Made by a program: the position numbers and the translations under genes. 64,000 nt of DNA from an uncultured Porphyromonadaceae bacterium (GTDB taxonomy: Bacteria; Bacteroidota; Bacteroidia; Bacteroidales; Muribaculaceae): NCBI GenBank assembly GCA_947178215.1, contig CAMWXJ010000013.1, positions 1 through 64,000 on the forward strand. Direction: 5' to 3'. Position 1 is the stretch's first letter, and every line of letters starts with the position of its first letter. Of the stretch, positions 25,437-33,820 are shown in pieces. The notes beneath the pieces are model-generated. The model was not told where the DNA came from, did no database searches, and saw only the letters and a list, made by a program, of their open reading frames with translations.

Positions 25437-27056
25437 ATGCTCACCAAGACGGCAATAATCGCATCGGCCGCCACAGCCGCGCTGCTGCTCCCCTGCGGAG
25501 CGGCGGCGCAGTCGTGCGGCAACGATGAGAAATATCACATTCCATACAAAAACACCTACGTCAAGGAGTCGCTCACGGCCGAGAACGAATTCCGCACCAT
25601 GAAGCCCGACTCAATACCGTTTGGCACCTTCGAGCAGGCGCGCGAGATACTCCCGTCACCTTTCTGGGAAGGGCACGACGACGAAATCGGTATGTACTGG
25701 AAGGCATGGGAGATTGCCGTGGCCAACCTGCGCCACCCACAGCCCGGCTCAGGGTTTGTGAGCACCTATATCGACACTGCCTACAACGGCAACATATTCA
25801 TGTGGGACTCATCTTTCATACTGATGTTTGCCCGCTACGGAGCGCGCTTTTTCCCGTATCAGCGCACTCTCGACAACTTCTACGCCAAGCAGCATCCCGA
25901 CGGCTTCATATGCCGCGAGATTAAGGCCGACGGCGCCGACTGCTTCGAGCGCTACGACCCGACATCGACAGGGCCCAATCTCATGCCGTGGTGCGAACTC
26001 GTGTATTACCACCAGTACGGCGACATCGATCGCCTGCACAAGATATTCGCGCCTCTCTGCGCCTACTACAAATGGCTTCGCCTCAACCACACATGGCAGA
26101 ACGGCACATACTGGTCGAGCGGCTGGGGCACAGGCATGGACAATATGCCGCGTGTGCCGGAAAGCTACAACCAGATATTCAGCCACGGCCACATGACCTG
26201 GCTCGACACCAACCTGCAACAGATAATGACAGCCAATCAACTCCTGGAAATAGGCTTCTATATAGAGCGCTGGCAGGAGATTGAGGATTTTGAGGACGAG
26301 GCTCGCAACCTCACCCGCTATGTGGCTGACAACCTGTGGGACGAAAACACCGGCTTCCTATATGACCAGTATGCCGACGGTTCCCTCTGCCCCACCAAAG
26401 GTATAAGCGCATTCTGGGCGCTCCAGACACCCGGCCTGCTCGACAAGCAGCGCACGGAACGCCTTGTGGCCCATCTCTCCGACACCACCGAATTCAAGCG
26501 TCACGGCATGGTGCCGTCGCTCTCGGCCGACCACCCCAAGTACAAGGACAACGGCCGTTACTGGCAAGGGGGTATATGGCCGGGCACCAACTATATGGTA
26601 ATCGACGGCCTCTTCAAGAACGGCTACCGCGACCTCGCCCTCGATATTGCCCGCAACCACTATGGCCATGTGTTCAACGTCTACAAGGACACCGGCACGT
26701 TCTGGGAATACTACGCCCCGGAGAGCGACAGTCCCGGCTTCATGGCCCGCAAGAATTTCGTAGGCTGGACCGGACTCGTGCCGATAGCCGAGCTTATAGA
26801 ATTTATTTTCGGTATCCGCGCCGACTATGTGGAGAACGAGATAACGTGGGATATGTCGCTCACCGACGCCCACGGCATCGACCGCTATCCTTTCGGCCCC
26901 GATGGTATGATTTCGCTCAAAACTGCTAAGCGCTCATCAGCGTCGGCCGAACCACGCCTTACCGTAGACTCAAATGTGCCGTTTACCCTACGCGTGCTCT
27001 ACGGCAAGAACAAGGAAAAGGTTGTCAAAGTAACCCCCGATGTCAAAAGCTATTGA
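25437..27056 (+). CDS. GH63/MGH1-like (alpha/alpha)6-barrel glycoside hydrolase
   Basis: 539 residues with a signal peptide (about 1-25, A-A-A-Q). The body has the conserved segments of the trehalase/GH63/mannosylglycerate-hydrolase group: I-F-M-W-D-S-S-F, P-D-G-F-I-C-R-E-I, the glycine/tryptophan-rich G-G-I-W-P-G-T-N-Y, W-E-Y-Y-A-P-E-S and F-V-G-W-T-G-L-V-P. Members cleave terminal alpha-glucose or alpha-mannose, including from N-glycan precursors and from mannosyl- or glucosylglycerate. GH37 trehalase is less likely because its signature is not visible. The gene is 3 nt before the PA14 phosphatase gene, implying co-translation and a shared target. Substrate not determinable by reading. Confidence 0.78.
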   Translation: MLTKTAIIASAATAALLLPCGAAAQSCGNDEKYHIPYKNTYVKESLTAENEFRTMKPDSIPFGTFEQAREILPSPFWEGHDDEIGMYWKAWEIAVANLRHPQPGSGFVSTYIDTAYNGNIFMWDSSFILMFARYGARFFPYQRTLDNFYAKQHPDGFICREIKADGADCFERYDPTSTGPNLMPWCELVYYHQYGDIDRLHKIFAPLCAYYKWLRLNHTWQNGTYWSSGWGTGMDNMPRVPESYNQIFSHGHMTWLDTNLQQIMTANQLLEIGFYIERWQEIEDFEDEARNLTRYVADNLWDENTGFLYDQYADGSLCPTKGISAFWALQTPGLLDKQRTERLVAHLSDTTEFKRHGMVPSLSADHPKYKDNGRYWQGGIWPGTNYMVIDGLFKNGYRDLALDIARNHYGHVFNVYKDTGTFWEYYAPESDSPGFMARKNFVGWTGLVPIAELIEFIFGIRADYVENEITWDMSLTDAHGIDRYPFGPDGMISLKTAKRSSASAEPRLTVDSNVPFTLRVLYGKNKEKVVKVTPDVKSY

Positions 27057-27059
27057 TTC

Positions 27060-28559
27060 ATGAAAGTGCCCAGACTCATTGCCGCCCTTCTGATTGCCGC
27101 CGCCGCGATAACGGTAGCATCGTGCGGCAAAAACGCTTCTCCTGACGGCGCTATGCAGTCCAAGTTGCAGTTCAACTCCGAGGGGCGACTGCGTATAGCG
27201 CAGTTTACCGACATTCACTGGAACCCGCGTGCCGCCAACTGCGATACTACGGAGGCCACTATACGCGCGGTGGTAGCCGCCTCACACCCCGACTTCGCGG
27301 TTCTGACAGGCGACATAGTGACCGACGACCCTGCAATCGAGGGATGGAAAGATATTATCCGCATTTTCGAGGACCTCGAACTCCCCTTTACGGTAGAAAT
27401 GGGCAACCACGATGCCGAGCACATGTCGAAGGACTCGATTTACAGTCTCGTCACTGCCTCGCCGCTCTATGTGGGCGACCGCGGCCCGACCGACATACAC
27501 GGCTATGGCAACTGCGCGTTGCCGGTCGCCGCATCCGACGGCTCGGGGCGCACCGCCGCCGTTATCTACACCATCGACTCCAACGACTATCAGCCGCGCG
27601 TGGAGCTTGGTCACTACGACTGGATTCACTTCGACCAGATAGCGTGGTACCGCGATTGCGCGGCCCGCTTCGCCGAGGCCAACGGAGGCAAGCCGGTGCC
27701 CTCGCTCGCTTTTTTCCACATCTGCCTGCCGGAATATGCCGAGATTACTGACGACCCCAAAACCTACGGCACGCGCGACGAAGGAGCGGGCGCTCCCGCC
27801 GACATCAACTCAGGCCTGTTCGCATCCATGGCCGAGAAGGGCGACATCATGGGCATCTTCACCGGCCATGACCACGACAACGACTATATAGGCATGCTTC
27901 GCGGCGTGGCTCTCGGCTTCGGCAGGGTGAGCGGCACGGAGGCTTACGGCGACCTCAAGAGAGGGGCACGCATAATCGATCTCTACGAGGGGCAGCGTAA
28001 ATTTGACACCTACATAGTGACTCCCGACGGACGCGAGCCGGCATGGTACTACCCGTCGGCCATAAATCAGGCCGAGGAGGAGGCTGCGACATATCTCCCC
28101 GCCCTTGCCGCGCAGCCCACCACGGAAAACGGCGTGGACTTCGTGTATTACGAGGGCCCTGACATCAAGGGCACCGTCGACAGCATCGTCTACAAAGGCA
28201 CTGAGGTGCTTCGCGGAGCAACATCCAACTTCGATATTGGCGGCGCACGCGTCGACGACCATTTCGCTTTCAAATTCCGTTCACTCCTCCGAGTGCCACG
28301 ACGCGGCATATACCGCTTCTACACCTACTCCGACGACGGCTCCGTGCTACGCGTCGACGGCACCAAAGTGGTTGACAACGACGGCGGCCACAGCGCGCGC
28401 CGACGCGAAGGCAGCATCGCTCTCGAAGCCGGGCTGCACCTTGTGGAGGTCGACTACATTGAAAATTACATGGGTCAGGAGCTTGAAGTGGGATTCACAT
28501 CGCGCGACATCCCCGAGACAGTAATCCCCGACTCGCTCCTTTTCCGCCCAGGGAAGTGA
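27060..28559 (+). CDS. Calcineurin-like phosphoesterase lipoprotein with C-terminal PA14-like domain
   Basis: 499 residues, lipobox V-A-S-C (C22). The metallophosphoesterase domain has F-T-D51-I-H53, T-G-D85, G-N116-H117-D, F-F-H220-I and T-G-H270-D-H272, a full dinuclear metal site. The last 140 residues form a PA14-type module with Y-S-D-D-G-S-V-L-R-V-D-G, closely matching the module at the end of the GH92 enzyme from the same locus. PA14 modules often bind glycans, so this places phosphatase activity on the same ligand as the mannosidase. It is 3 nt downstream of the GH63-like gene. Confidence 0.9.
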   Translation: MKVPRLIAALLIAAAAITVASCGKNASPDGAMQSKLQFNSEGRLRIAQFTDIHWNPRAANCDTTEATIRAVVAASHPDFAVLTGDIVTDDPAIEGWKDIIRIFEDLELPFTVEMGNHDAEHMSKDSIYSLVTASPLYVGDRGPTDIHGYGNCALPVAASDGSGRTAAVIYTIDSNDYQPRVELGHYDWIHFDQIAWYRDCAARFAEANGGKPVPSLAFFHICLPEYAEITDDPKTYGTRDEGAGAPADINSGLFASMAEKGDIMGIFTGHDHDNDYIGMLRGVALGFGRVSGTEAYGDLKRGARIIDLYEGQRKFDTYIVTPDGREPAWYYPSAINQAEEEAATYLPALAAQPTTENGVDFVYYEGPDIKGTVDSIVYKGTEVLRGATSNFDIGGARVDDHFAFKFRSLLRVPRRGIYRFYTYSDDGSVLRVDGTKVVDNDGGHSARRREGSIALEAGLHLVEVDYIENYMGQELEVGFTSRDIPETVIPDSLLFRPGK

Positions 28560-28588
28560 GCATATACCTATCATAAGATCATAACGCA

Positions 28589-29440
28589 ATGAAGATATTC
28601 AGCCTATCAGCAATAGCCCTCGCAGCGATAGCCTCACTGACAGCTTGCAACAGCGGTCAGTCAACCTCGGCCCAGGCAGCCCAAGCCGCCGATACGACTA
28701 TCACCGTACCATACTACAACGCATTCTCCCACAACGACTATATGCGTCGTCACCCGCTTGCCGACGCGCTCGCCGCCGGCTTCAACTGCGTTGAGGCTGA
28801 CTGCTATCTCGTTGACGGCCGCTTTGTCGTGGCCCACGACCTGCCCGCCGACACCGCCCGCTACCGCTATCTCGAAGAGCTGTATCTGCAACCGCTCTTC
28901 GACCGCATCGAGGCCAACGGCGGCAAAGTATATCCCGGAGCCGAACGCCCCTTTTATCTGATGATAGACATCAAGCGCGACGGCGACAACTTCTATACCG
29001 CCCTGCGCCCGTTGCTCGAAGCAAATGCCGACAAGTTTTGTAGTGTCGACACTGCGGGCAATTTCAACGAAGGCCCTATTCTGCTTTTCTTCTCCGGCGC
29101 ACGCCCTATGCAGACACTCCCCGCGCAGACATCGACACGCTACGCTTTCCTTGACGGCAACTTCGAGGAGCTTGGCAAGGATATTCCCGCCTCGCTCATG
29201 CCCGTGGTGAGCGACGATTACCGCGACTACCTCCACTGGAACGGCTTCGGCACCATGACCGACTCCGACCTCAAAGTGATGCGCGACCTCATAGCCGGAG
29301 CACACGCCGAGGGTAAGATGATTCGCTTCTGGGGCGCTCCCGACACCGAGTCGTGGGCGCGGCTCCAACTCGCGGAGGGGGTCGACATTGTGGGCGTTGA
29401 CAATCTCGGCGCTCTCGCCGGTATTCTTTCGGAGCAATAA
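28589..29440 (+). CDS. PLC-like / glycerophosphodiester phosphodiesterase-family lipoprotein
   Basis: 283 residues, lipobox L-T-A-C (C20). The protein begins with N-A-F-S-H48-N49-D50, then C-V-E69-A-D71 and V-V-A-H83-D, the two-histidine/acidic metal site of the PI-PLC/GDPD TIM barrel. The overall pattern is closest to the AIM6-like branch that databases label as PI-specific phospholipase C/glycerophosphodiester phosphodiesterase. It would cleave a phosphodiester such as glycerophospho- or inositol-phosphate linkages. It is the last enzyme of the PUL, 29 nt after the PA14 phosphatase and 13 nt before the regulator. Confidence 0.85.
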   Translation: MKIFSLSAIALAAIASLTACNSGQSTSAQAAQAADTTITVPYYNAFSHNDYMRRHPLADALAAGFNCVEADCYLVDGRFVVAHDLPADTARYRYLEELYLQPLFDRIEANGGKVYPGAERPFYLMIDIKRDGDNFYTALRPLLEANADKFCSVDTAGNFNEGPILLFFSGARPMQTLPAQTSTRYAFLDGNFEELGKDIPASLMPVVSDDYRDYLHWNGFGTMTDSDLKVMRDLIAGAHAEGKMIRFWGAPDTESWARLQLAEGVDIVGVDNLGALAGILSEQ

Positions 29441-29453
29441 ATCTCTACGCCGG

Positions 29454-30632
29454 ATGATAAGGCTGGTATATCTCACCGACTATTCGGAGATGTACTCCTA
29501 CCGACTGCTCAAAGGCATCGTGGCCTATTCCAGGACCCATGAGCCGTGGGCGGTGAGCCGCATACCCTCGTCCTACAAGCTCACGGTGGGCTTCCGCCGC
29601 TTCGCCGAACAGGCGCGCCGCTGGAACGCCGACGCAGTGATAGGCCAGTTCGAGCCCGACGACGACGTTGAGATATTTGCACGCTACGGCATCACGGCCT
29701 ATGCCCAGGACCATATCCGCCGCTTCTCGGCCATACCCAACATATCGGGCGACTATATCCCCACCGGACGCCACGCGGCCGACTTCTACGTGAGCAAAGG
29801 CTTCCGTTCGTTTGCCTTTCTCGGCGCCAAAGGGCGCGTGTGGAGCGACGAGCGCGCCATAGGCTTTTACCGACGTATTCACCAACTTGGATTCGGCCAC
29901 TGTTTCAGCCGCTACGACGAGGACCTTAGCCGCCTCAACTCCTACTTCGACCGCGGACCACTGCTGGCGTGGCTGCGGTCGCTCCCGGCATCCACGGCAG
30001 TGTTTGCCTGCGACGACACCATGGCCAACAGGCTACTGGAGATATGCCAGCTCCACGGCATAAGCGTGCCGTCGCAAATCGCCGTGCTCGGTGTCGACAA
30101 CGACGAGATAATCTCCACCCTCACCACCCCGCAGTTGTCGAGCATCAGCCTTGACGTGGAGAGCGCAGGCATGGAACTCGCATCAGTGCTGAGCCGCCAC
30201 ATAAGCGAGGGGCGTCGTTCGTCGCTTCCCGACATCATAGTGCGTCACGCCCATATCTTCGACCGCACGTCTACCGACTACTTCGACTCACGCGACCCTC
30301 ACCTACATACGGTCATGGAATACATACGCAATCACCTCACCGCCGACATTTCGGTGAGCGACCTTGTGCGCCTTGTGCCGCTGTCGCGCCGTTTGCTTGA
30401 AATTCGCTTCAAGGAAGCTACCAGTCAGTCGATTTACCAATATATCTTCAACAGCCGCCTGCAACTGTTTGCCGACAAACTCCTCAGCACCGATCACCCG
30501 ATAGGCGTGCTGTGCGACTCATCCGGCCTCGGCGACCTTAAAAACGTCTCGCGCCAGTTCAAAGCCCGATACGGCATGACCCCCAGCGCCTACCGACGCG
30601 CCCATTCCCCCGTCCCACTCCTGCTCACCTAA
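29454..30632 (+). CDS. XylR-type transcription regulator (periplasmic-binding-like sensor + AraC DNA-binding domain)
   Basis: 392 residues. The N-terminal 270 residues resemble a LacI/ribose-binding sensor (G-I-V-A-Y-S-R; D-D-T-M-A-N-R-L-L; V-L-G-V-D-N-D). The C-terminal 100 residues are an AraC-type double helix-turn-helix ending Q-F-K-A-R-Y-G-M-T-P-S-A-Y-R-R. This is the architecture of E. coli XylR, a cytoplasmic activator that binds a free sugar. I chose the ATG at 29454, where homology to the sensor begins; an upstream in-frame start would overlap the previous gene. It is 13 nt after the PLC-like gene, so it is probably co-transcribed and senses a monosaccharide released by the locus. 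Most SusCD loci use hybrid two-component, SusR or ECF-sigma systems instead. Confidence 0.92.
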   Translation: MIRLVYLTDYSEMYSYRLLKGIVAYSRTHEPWAVSRIPSSYKLTVGFRRFAEQARRWNADAVIGQFEPDDDVEIFARYGITAYAQDHIRRFSAIPNISGDYIPTGRHAADFYVSKGFRSFAFLGAKGRVWSDERAIGFYRRIHQLGFGHCFSRYDEDLSRLNSYFDRGPLLAWLRSLPASTAVFACDDTMANRLLEICQLHGISVPSQIAVLGVDNDEIISTLTTPQLSSISLDVESAGMELASVLSRHISEGRRSSLPDIIVRHAHIFDRTSTDYFDSRDPHLHTVMEYIRNHLTADISVSDLVRLVPLSRRLLEIRFKEATSQSIYQYIFNSRLQLFADKLLSTDHPIGVLCDSSGLGDLKNVSRQFKARYGMTPSAYRRAHSPVPLLLT

Positions 30633-30738
30633 CCCCTCTTCCCGCATCGTCGCCCACCGGTCCACTCAAATTCAGTGAGTCAGCCACACCTGAATATAGC
30701 CGAGACTCGGTGGAGAATACTCAAATCCAGACAGGATA

Positions 30739-32426
30739 TCATCGCTTCACATTGCGGCGTTTGGGCGTGTAGTTGAAGCGCCACTGTGCGTGGAACATAA
30801 AATAGCGCGGCAGCACTGTGCGGTAAGTTTCAGTACGTCCCTGTGCATTCACCGTATATGATACATTGCTCAGGTCATGAAGAATGTCATAGCCATCGAG
30901 CATCAACACCAGCATGCCTTTCAGGAGGCTCTTTGACAGTCGGGCGTTCAATACGAAATTGTCAGTATTGAGCGCCTCGTCAGTGAATCCCCGGCGGTTA
31001 TACATTGTCAGGTCTGCCGAAAGCTGGAAATTGGCCGGAAGCGTTGCTACGGCATTAAGTCCGGTGTTGAAATTCCATGTGTTCTGACTAATGAAATCTG
31101 TCCGGCCGGAGGTAAAGCGTGCAAACATGCCGTTGAAGTCGAGTCCAAGTTTGACTTTGGGAAACGAATAAGTACAATTCAACCCATAAGTCACATTGTT
31201 ATCGAAGACTTTGCTGCGTGTAAGGCCGGAACCGTCCTGGCCTATCATGTCGACACTGGTTATGTGGCGAAGCTTCAATTTACTGCTTACATCGAAATTA
31301 TTAATATGACGCACTATGTATCCATCGACAGAAGCATTCCAGTTGCCATCGACATTTATGTATCCTGAATGTCGGACACCCGTATTGGTATCGTAGTCGG
31401 ATACCATGGATATCGCATTGCCCAGATAACCATAGCTGACTCCGGCTGAAGCGTAGTTACCGCCGAAACCCTCCCCTTGTTTGAATAGGTAAGACTTGTC
31501 TTCACCTGAAGGGCATCCTTGAGATCCGGATTGCCGTGAATTATAAACAGCGGATTAGTGGTATCCACATAATCTACCAGATTACTCATCAACGGTTCAA
31601 TGGTTTTAAGATCCCATTGAAATGTCACATGGTGTCTGTCATTACTCCACTCTATATACGGATATGCTTCATGAAACAACAATTTATTTTTTCTGACAGT
31701 CGTATGTATTTCTCCTCTGTCGTATTTCAATTCACGATGAGCTAATGTCATCGGAAATCTCAAGCTGAACCACCAATGATCCGATTGATGATCGAGTTCG
31801 ATATTGAGTTTATGTAAGTGGCTTGTCTGTCGGCTTATGAAACTGTTTGACGGGTCAAACATCATATTTTCCATTGCCGACGGAAGTTGGCCAAGTGTCA
31901 GGTCGCCCTCCTGCAGCCGGTCTTCCATATAATGAAGCATCGAGGTAGTCCGGTTGTATTCATGTGTGTATCCATATTTCACGGACAATCCAACTCTTGA
32001 TATAAGACGATTATATCCAATCTCCACACCCTCTTTATGATTGAAATCAGGATAATTTTTGTATCGTTGAGTCCTTGCTTCCGAATCGCCCATGCCATTA
32101 CGGAACCGGATATCAAAAGCTCGCACCTGTGTCTCTCGCTTATTACTGTAATCTCCATTCAATCCGAACGTAAATATGTCACCATTCAATGACAGTCTTT
32201 GTGTGACCGAAAGTCCGGAATTCAGAGAATGACCTTTAACATGTAATGCGGAAAGTTCTCTGTTGAGCATTGTTTCAAGCACCTTGTCATTCTGCCCGGA
32301 GTATAATCCCTCTATGAAAGAGGAGGTCACATCGTTATAATCCTGTGAGAATGTCGCGCTGACGTTGTTTGAATTCCTGTCCCAGTTCTGAGAGCTTCTC
32401 AATAATGCCGAAGGAATGTCAATCAA
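30739..32426 (-). pseudogene. Decayed outer-membrane beta-barrel protein (TonB-receptor-like), truncated and frameshifted
   Basis: Two overlapping minus-strand frames together encode about 560 residues of a large outer-membrane barrel protein. The 5' frame (32426 to about 31475) lacks a signal peptide, the regulatory domain and the plug; a TGA lies seven codons before the first barrel codon. The 3' frame continues to 30739. The frames join near the C-run at 31473-31476, where one extra base would restore a continuous reading N-K-G-E-G-F-G-G-N-Y-A-S-A-G-V-S. The C-terminus (L-P-R-Y-F-M-F-H-A-Q-W-R-F) resembles that of the intact gene at 52124-54988. The stretch is visibly more AT-rich than its neighbours, suggesting transfer followed by decay. 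Confidence 0.82.
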
Positions 32427-32462
32427 ATATGCAGCAAAACATCACGGGAGGTGGGGAGGGGA

Positions 32463-32494
32463 TTTCTGTTTTTGCGGAATTGTGAGTAATTTTG
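32463..32494 (+). promoter_or_regulatory. Promoter of the MFS exporter gene
   Basis: TAATTTTG at 32487-32494 is an exact TAnnTTTG match followed by C. A TTTC lies 20 nt upstream at 32463-32466; a TTTG also lies 12 nt upstream. The start near 32501 gives a leader of about 28 nt. Confidence 0.65.
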
Positions 32495-32528
32495 CAGCCC
32501 GAAACGTATAAAGCGTTTCTTTTTCTTT

Positions 32529-33734
32529 ATGACCAATAGTGTACATTTCAGCAAGAAGTATTACCTTTTCCTTATCATTTTTCTGGGAATGTTGTCGGCT
32601 TTCGGCCCGTTTGTGACCGACATGTATCTTCCCACTCTCCCCTCGATGACAGAGGTGTTTGCCACCACTCCGTCGCTCGTGCAGATGGGCCTGGCAACAA
32701 GCATGATAGGCCTGGCCGTAGGGCAGGTTTTCTTCGGACCGCTCAGCGACAAATACGGTCGCCGCAACATCCTCATGGCGGCAATGATACTTTTCGCCAT
32801 ATCCACCCTGGCGAGCATCTACTCTCCCACCATCGAATTTTTCAATGCCTGCCGTTTTGTGCAGGGACTCGGCGGCGCGGGCGGCATCGTGCTATCCCGC
32901 TCCATATCCACCGACTGTTACTCGGGGCGCGAGCTTGCCAAGACCCTCGCCATAATTGGTGCCGTCAACGGCATAGCTCCTGTCACTGCGCCGGTTATCG
33001 GCGGCATGGTAGCCAACTCTGTTGGCTGGCAGGGTATCTTCTGGATTCTGTTTGGCATAGGAGCCGTGCTACTGCTCATGTGTCTCGTATTCAAAGAATC
33101 GCTACCTGTGGCACAGCGCCACACAGGGTCGGTGCTCAGCCTTATGTCGGCATTCCCCAAGCTGCTACATCTGAGTTATTTCCGCATCTACGTAGCGCTC
33201 TACGCCTTTGCCAACGGCGTGCTGTTTGCCTACATATCGTCGGCCTCATTCATCATCCAGAACTATTACGGCTTCTCTGAAATGACCTTTGCCGTCATCT
33301 TCGGCATCAACGCCGTGGGCATCGGCATCGGCGCAGCCATGGCGCTAAAATTCAAGCGTCTGCCCAACGCGGCACTCTGCGGCGCGGCGGGCATCACCGC
33401 CGTGTCGCTCGCACAACTCGCGTGCTACAAGGCATTTGACATGTTTGCCGCCTTCGAGGGGCTTACATTCGTGATGCTCGTATTTCTCGGTCTGATATTC
33501 ACCTCATCGACCACCATGGCCATGGACGAGGGGCGCGAGTATGTGGGTGCGGCGTCGGCCATGTTCGGCGCAGCCGGATTCATGTTCGGCGGCATCGTGT
33601 CGCCGCTCGTGGGCATCGGCAACATCATGTCCACCACCCTTGTCATCATCGCAGTGTGCTCGCTCTTCGCGCTCCTTTTTGCTGCGACGGCGCGCCGACG
33701 CAAAGAGCCATCGACCACGTTGAACTATTTTTAA
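32529..33734 (+). CDS. Bcr/CflA-type MFS multidrug exporter
   Basis: 401 residues with about twelve hydrophobic segments. The first includes G-P-F-V-T-D-M-Y-L-P-T-L-P, a signature of the Bcr/CflA drug:proton antiporters. The loop between helices 2 and 3 carries G-P-L-S-D-K-Y-G-R-R, the MFS A motif. Substrates in this group include bicyclomycin and chloramphenicol in other bacteria; which compound is exported here is unknown. It has its own promoter and is followed by the PBP1A gene in the same direction. Confidence 0.92.
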   Translation: MTNSVHFSKKYYLFLIIFLGMLSAFGPFVTDMYLPTLPSMTEVFATTPSLVQMGLATSMIGLAVGQVFFGPLSDKYGRRNILMAAMILFAISTLASIYSPTIEFFNACRFVQGLGGAGGIVLSRSISTDCYSGRELAKTLAIIGAVNGIAPVTAPVIGGMVANSVGWQGIFWILFGIGAVLLLMCLVFKESLPVAQRHTGSVLSLMSAFPKLLHLSYFRIYVALYAFANGVLFAYISSASFIIQNYYGFSEMTFAVIFGINAVGIGIGAAMALKFKRLPNAALCGAAGITAVSLAQLACYKAFDMFAAFEGLTFVMLVFLGLIFTSSTTMAMDEGREYVGAASAMFGAAGFMFGGIVSPLVGIGNIMSTTLVIIAVCSLFALLFAATARRRKEPSTTLNYF

Positions 33735-33767
33735 GGCGAGATTAGACGGCATAACGAGGTTTTTGTG

Positions 33768-33775
33768 TAATTTTG
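33768..33775 (+). promoter_or_regulatory. Candidate promoter of the PBP1A gene
   Basis: TAATTTTG matches TAnnTTTG exactly and is followed by C, 46 nt before the PBP1A start. No TTTG is found 19-21 nt upstream. Confidence 0.5.
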
Positions 33776-33820
33776 CAAACATATAGGCAGCAACATCACC
33801 CTCTCCTCCATCAACCTAAT

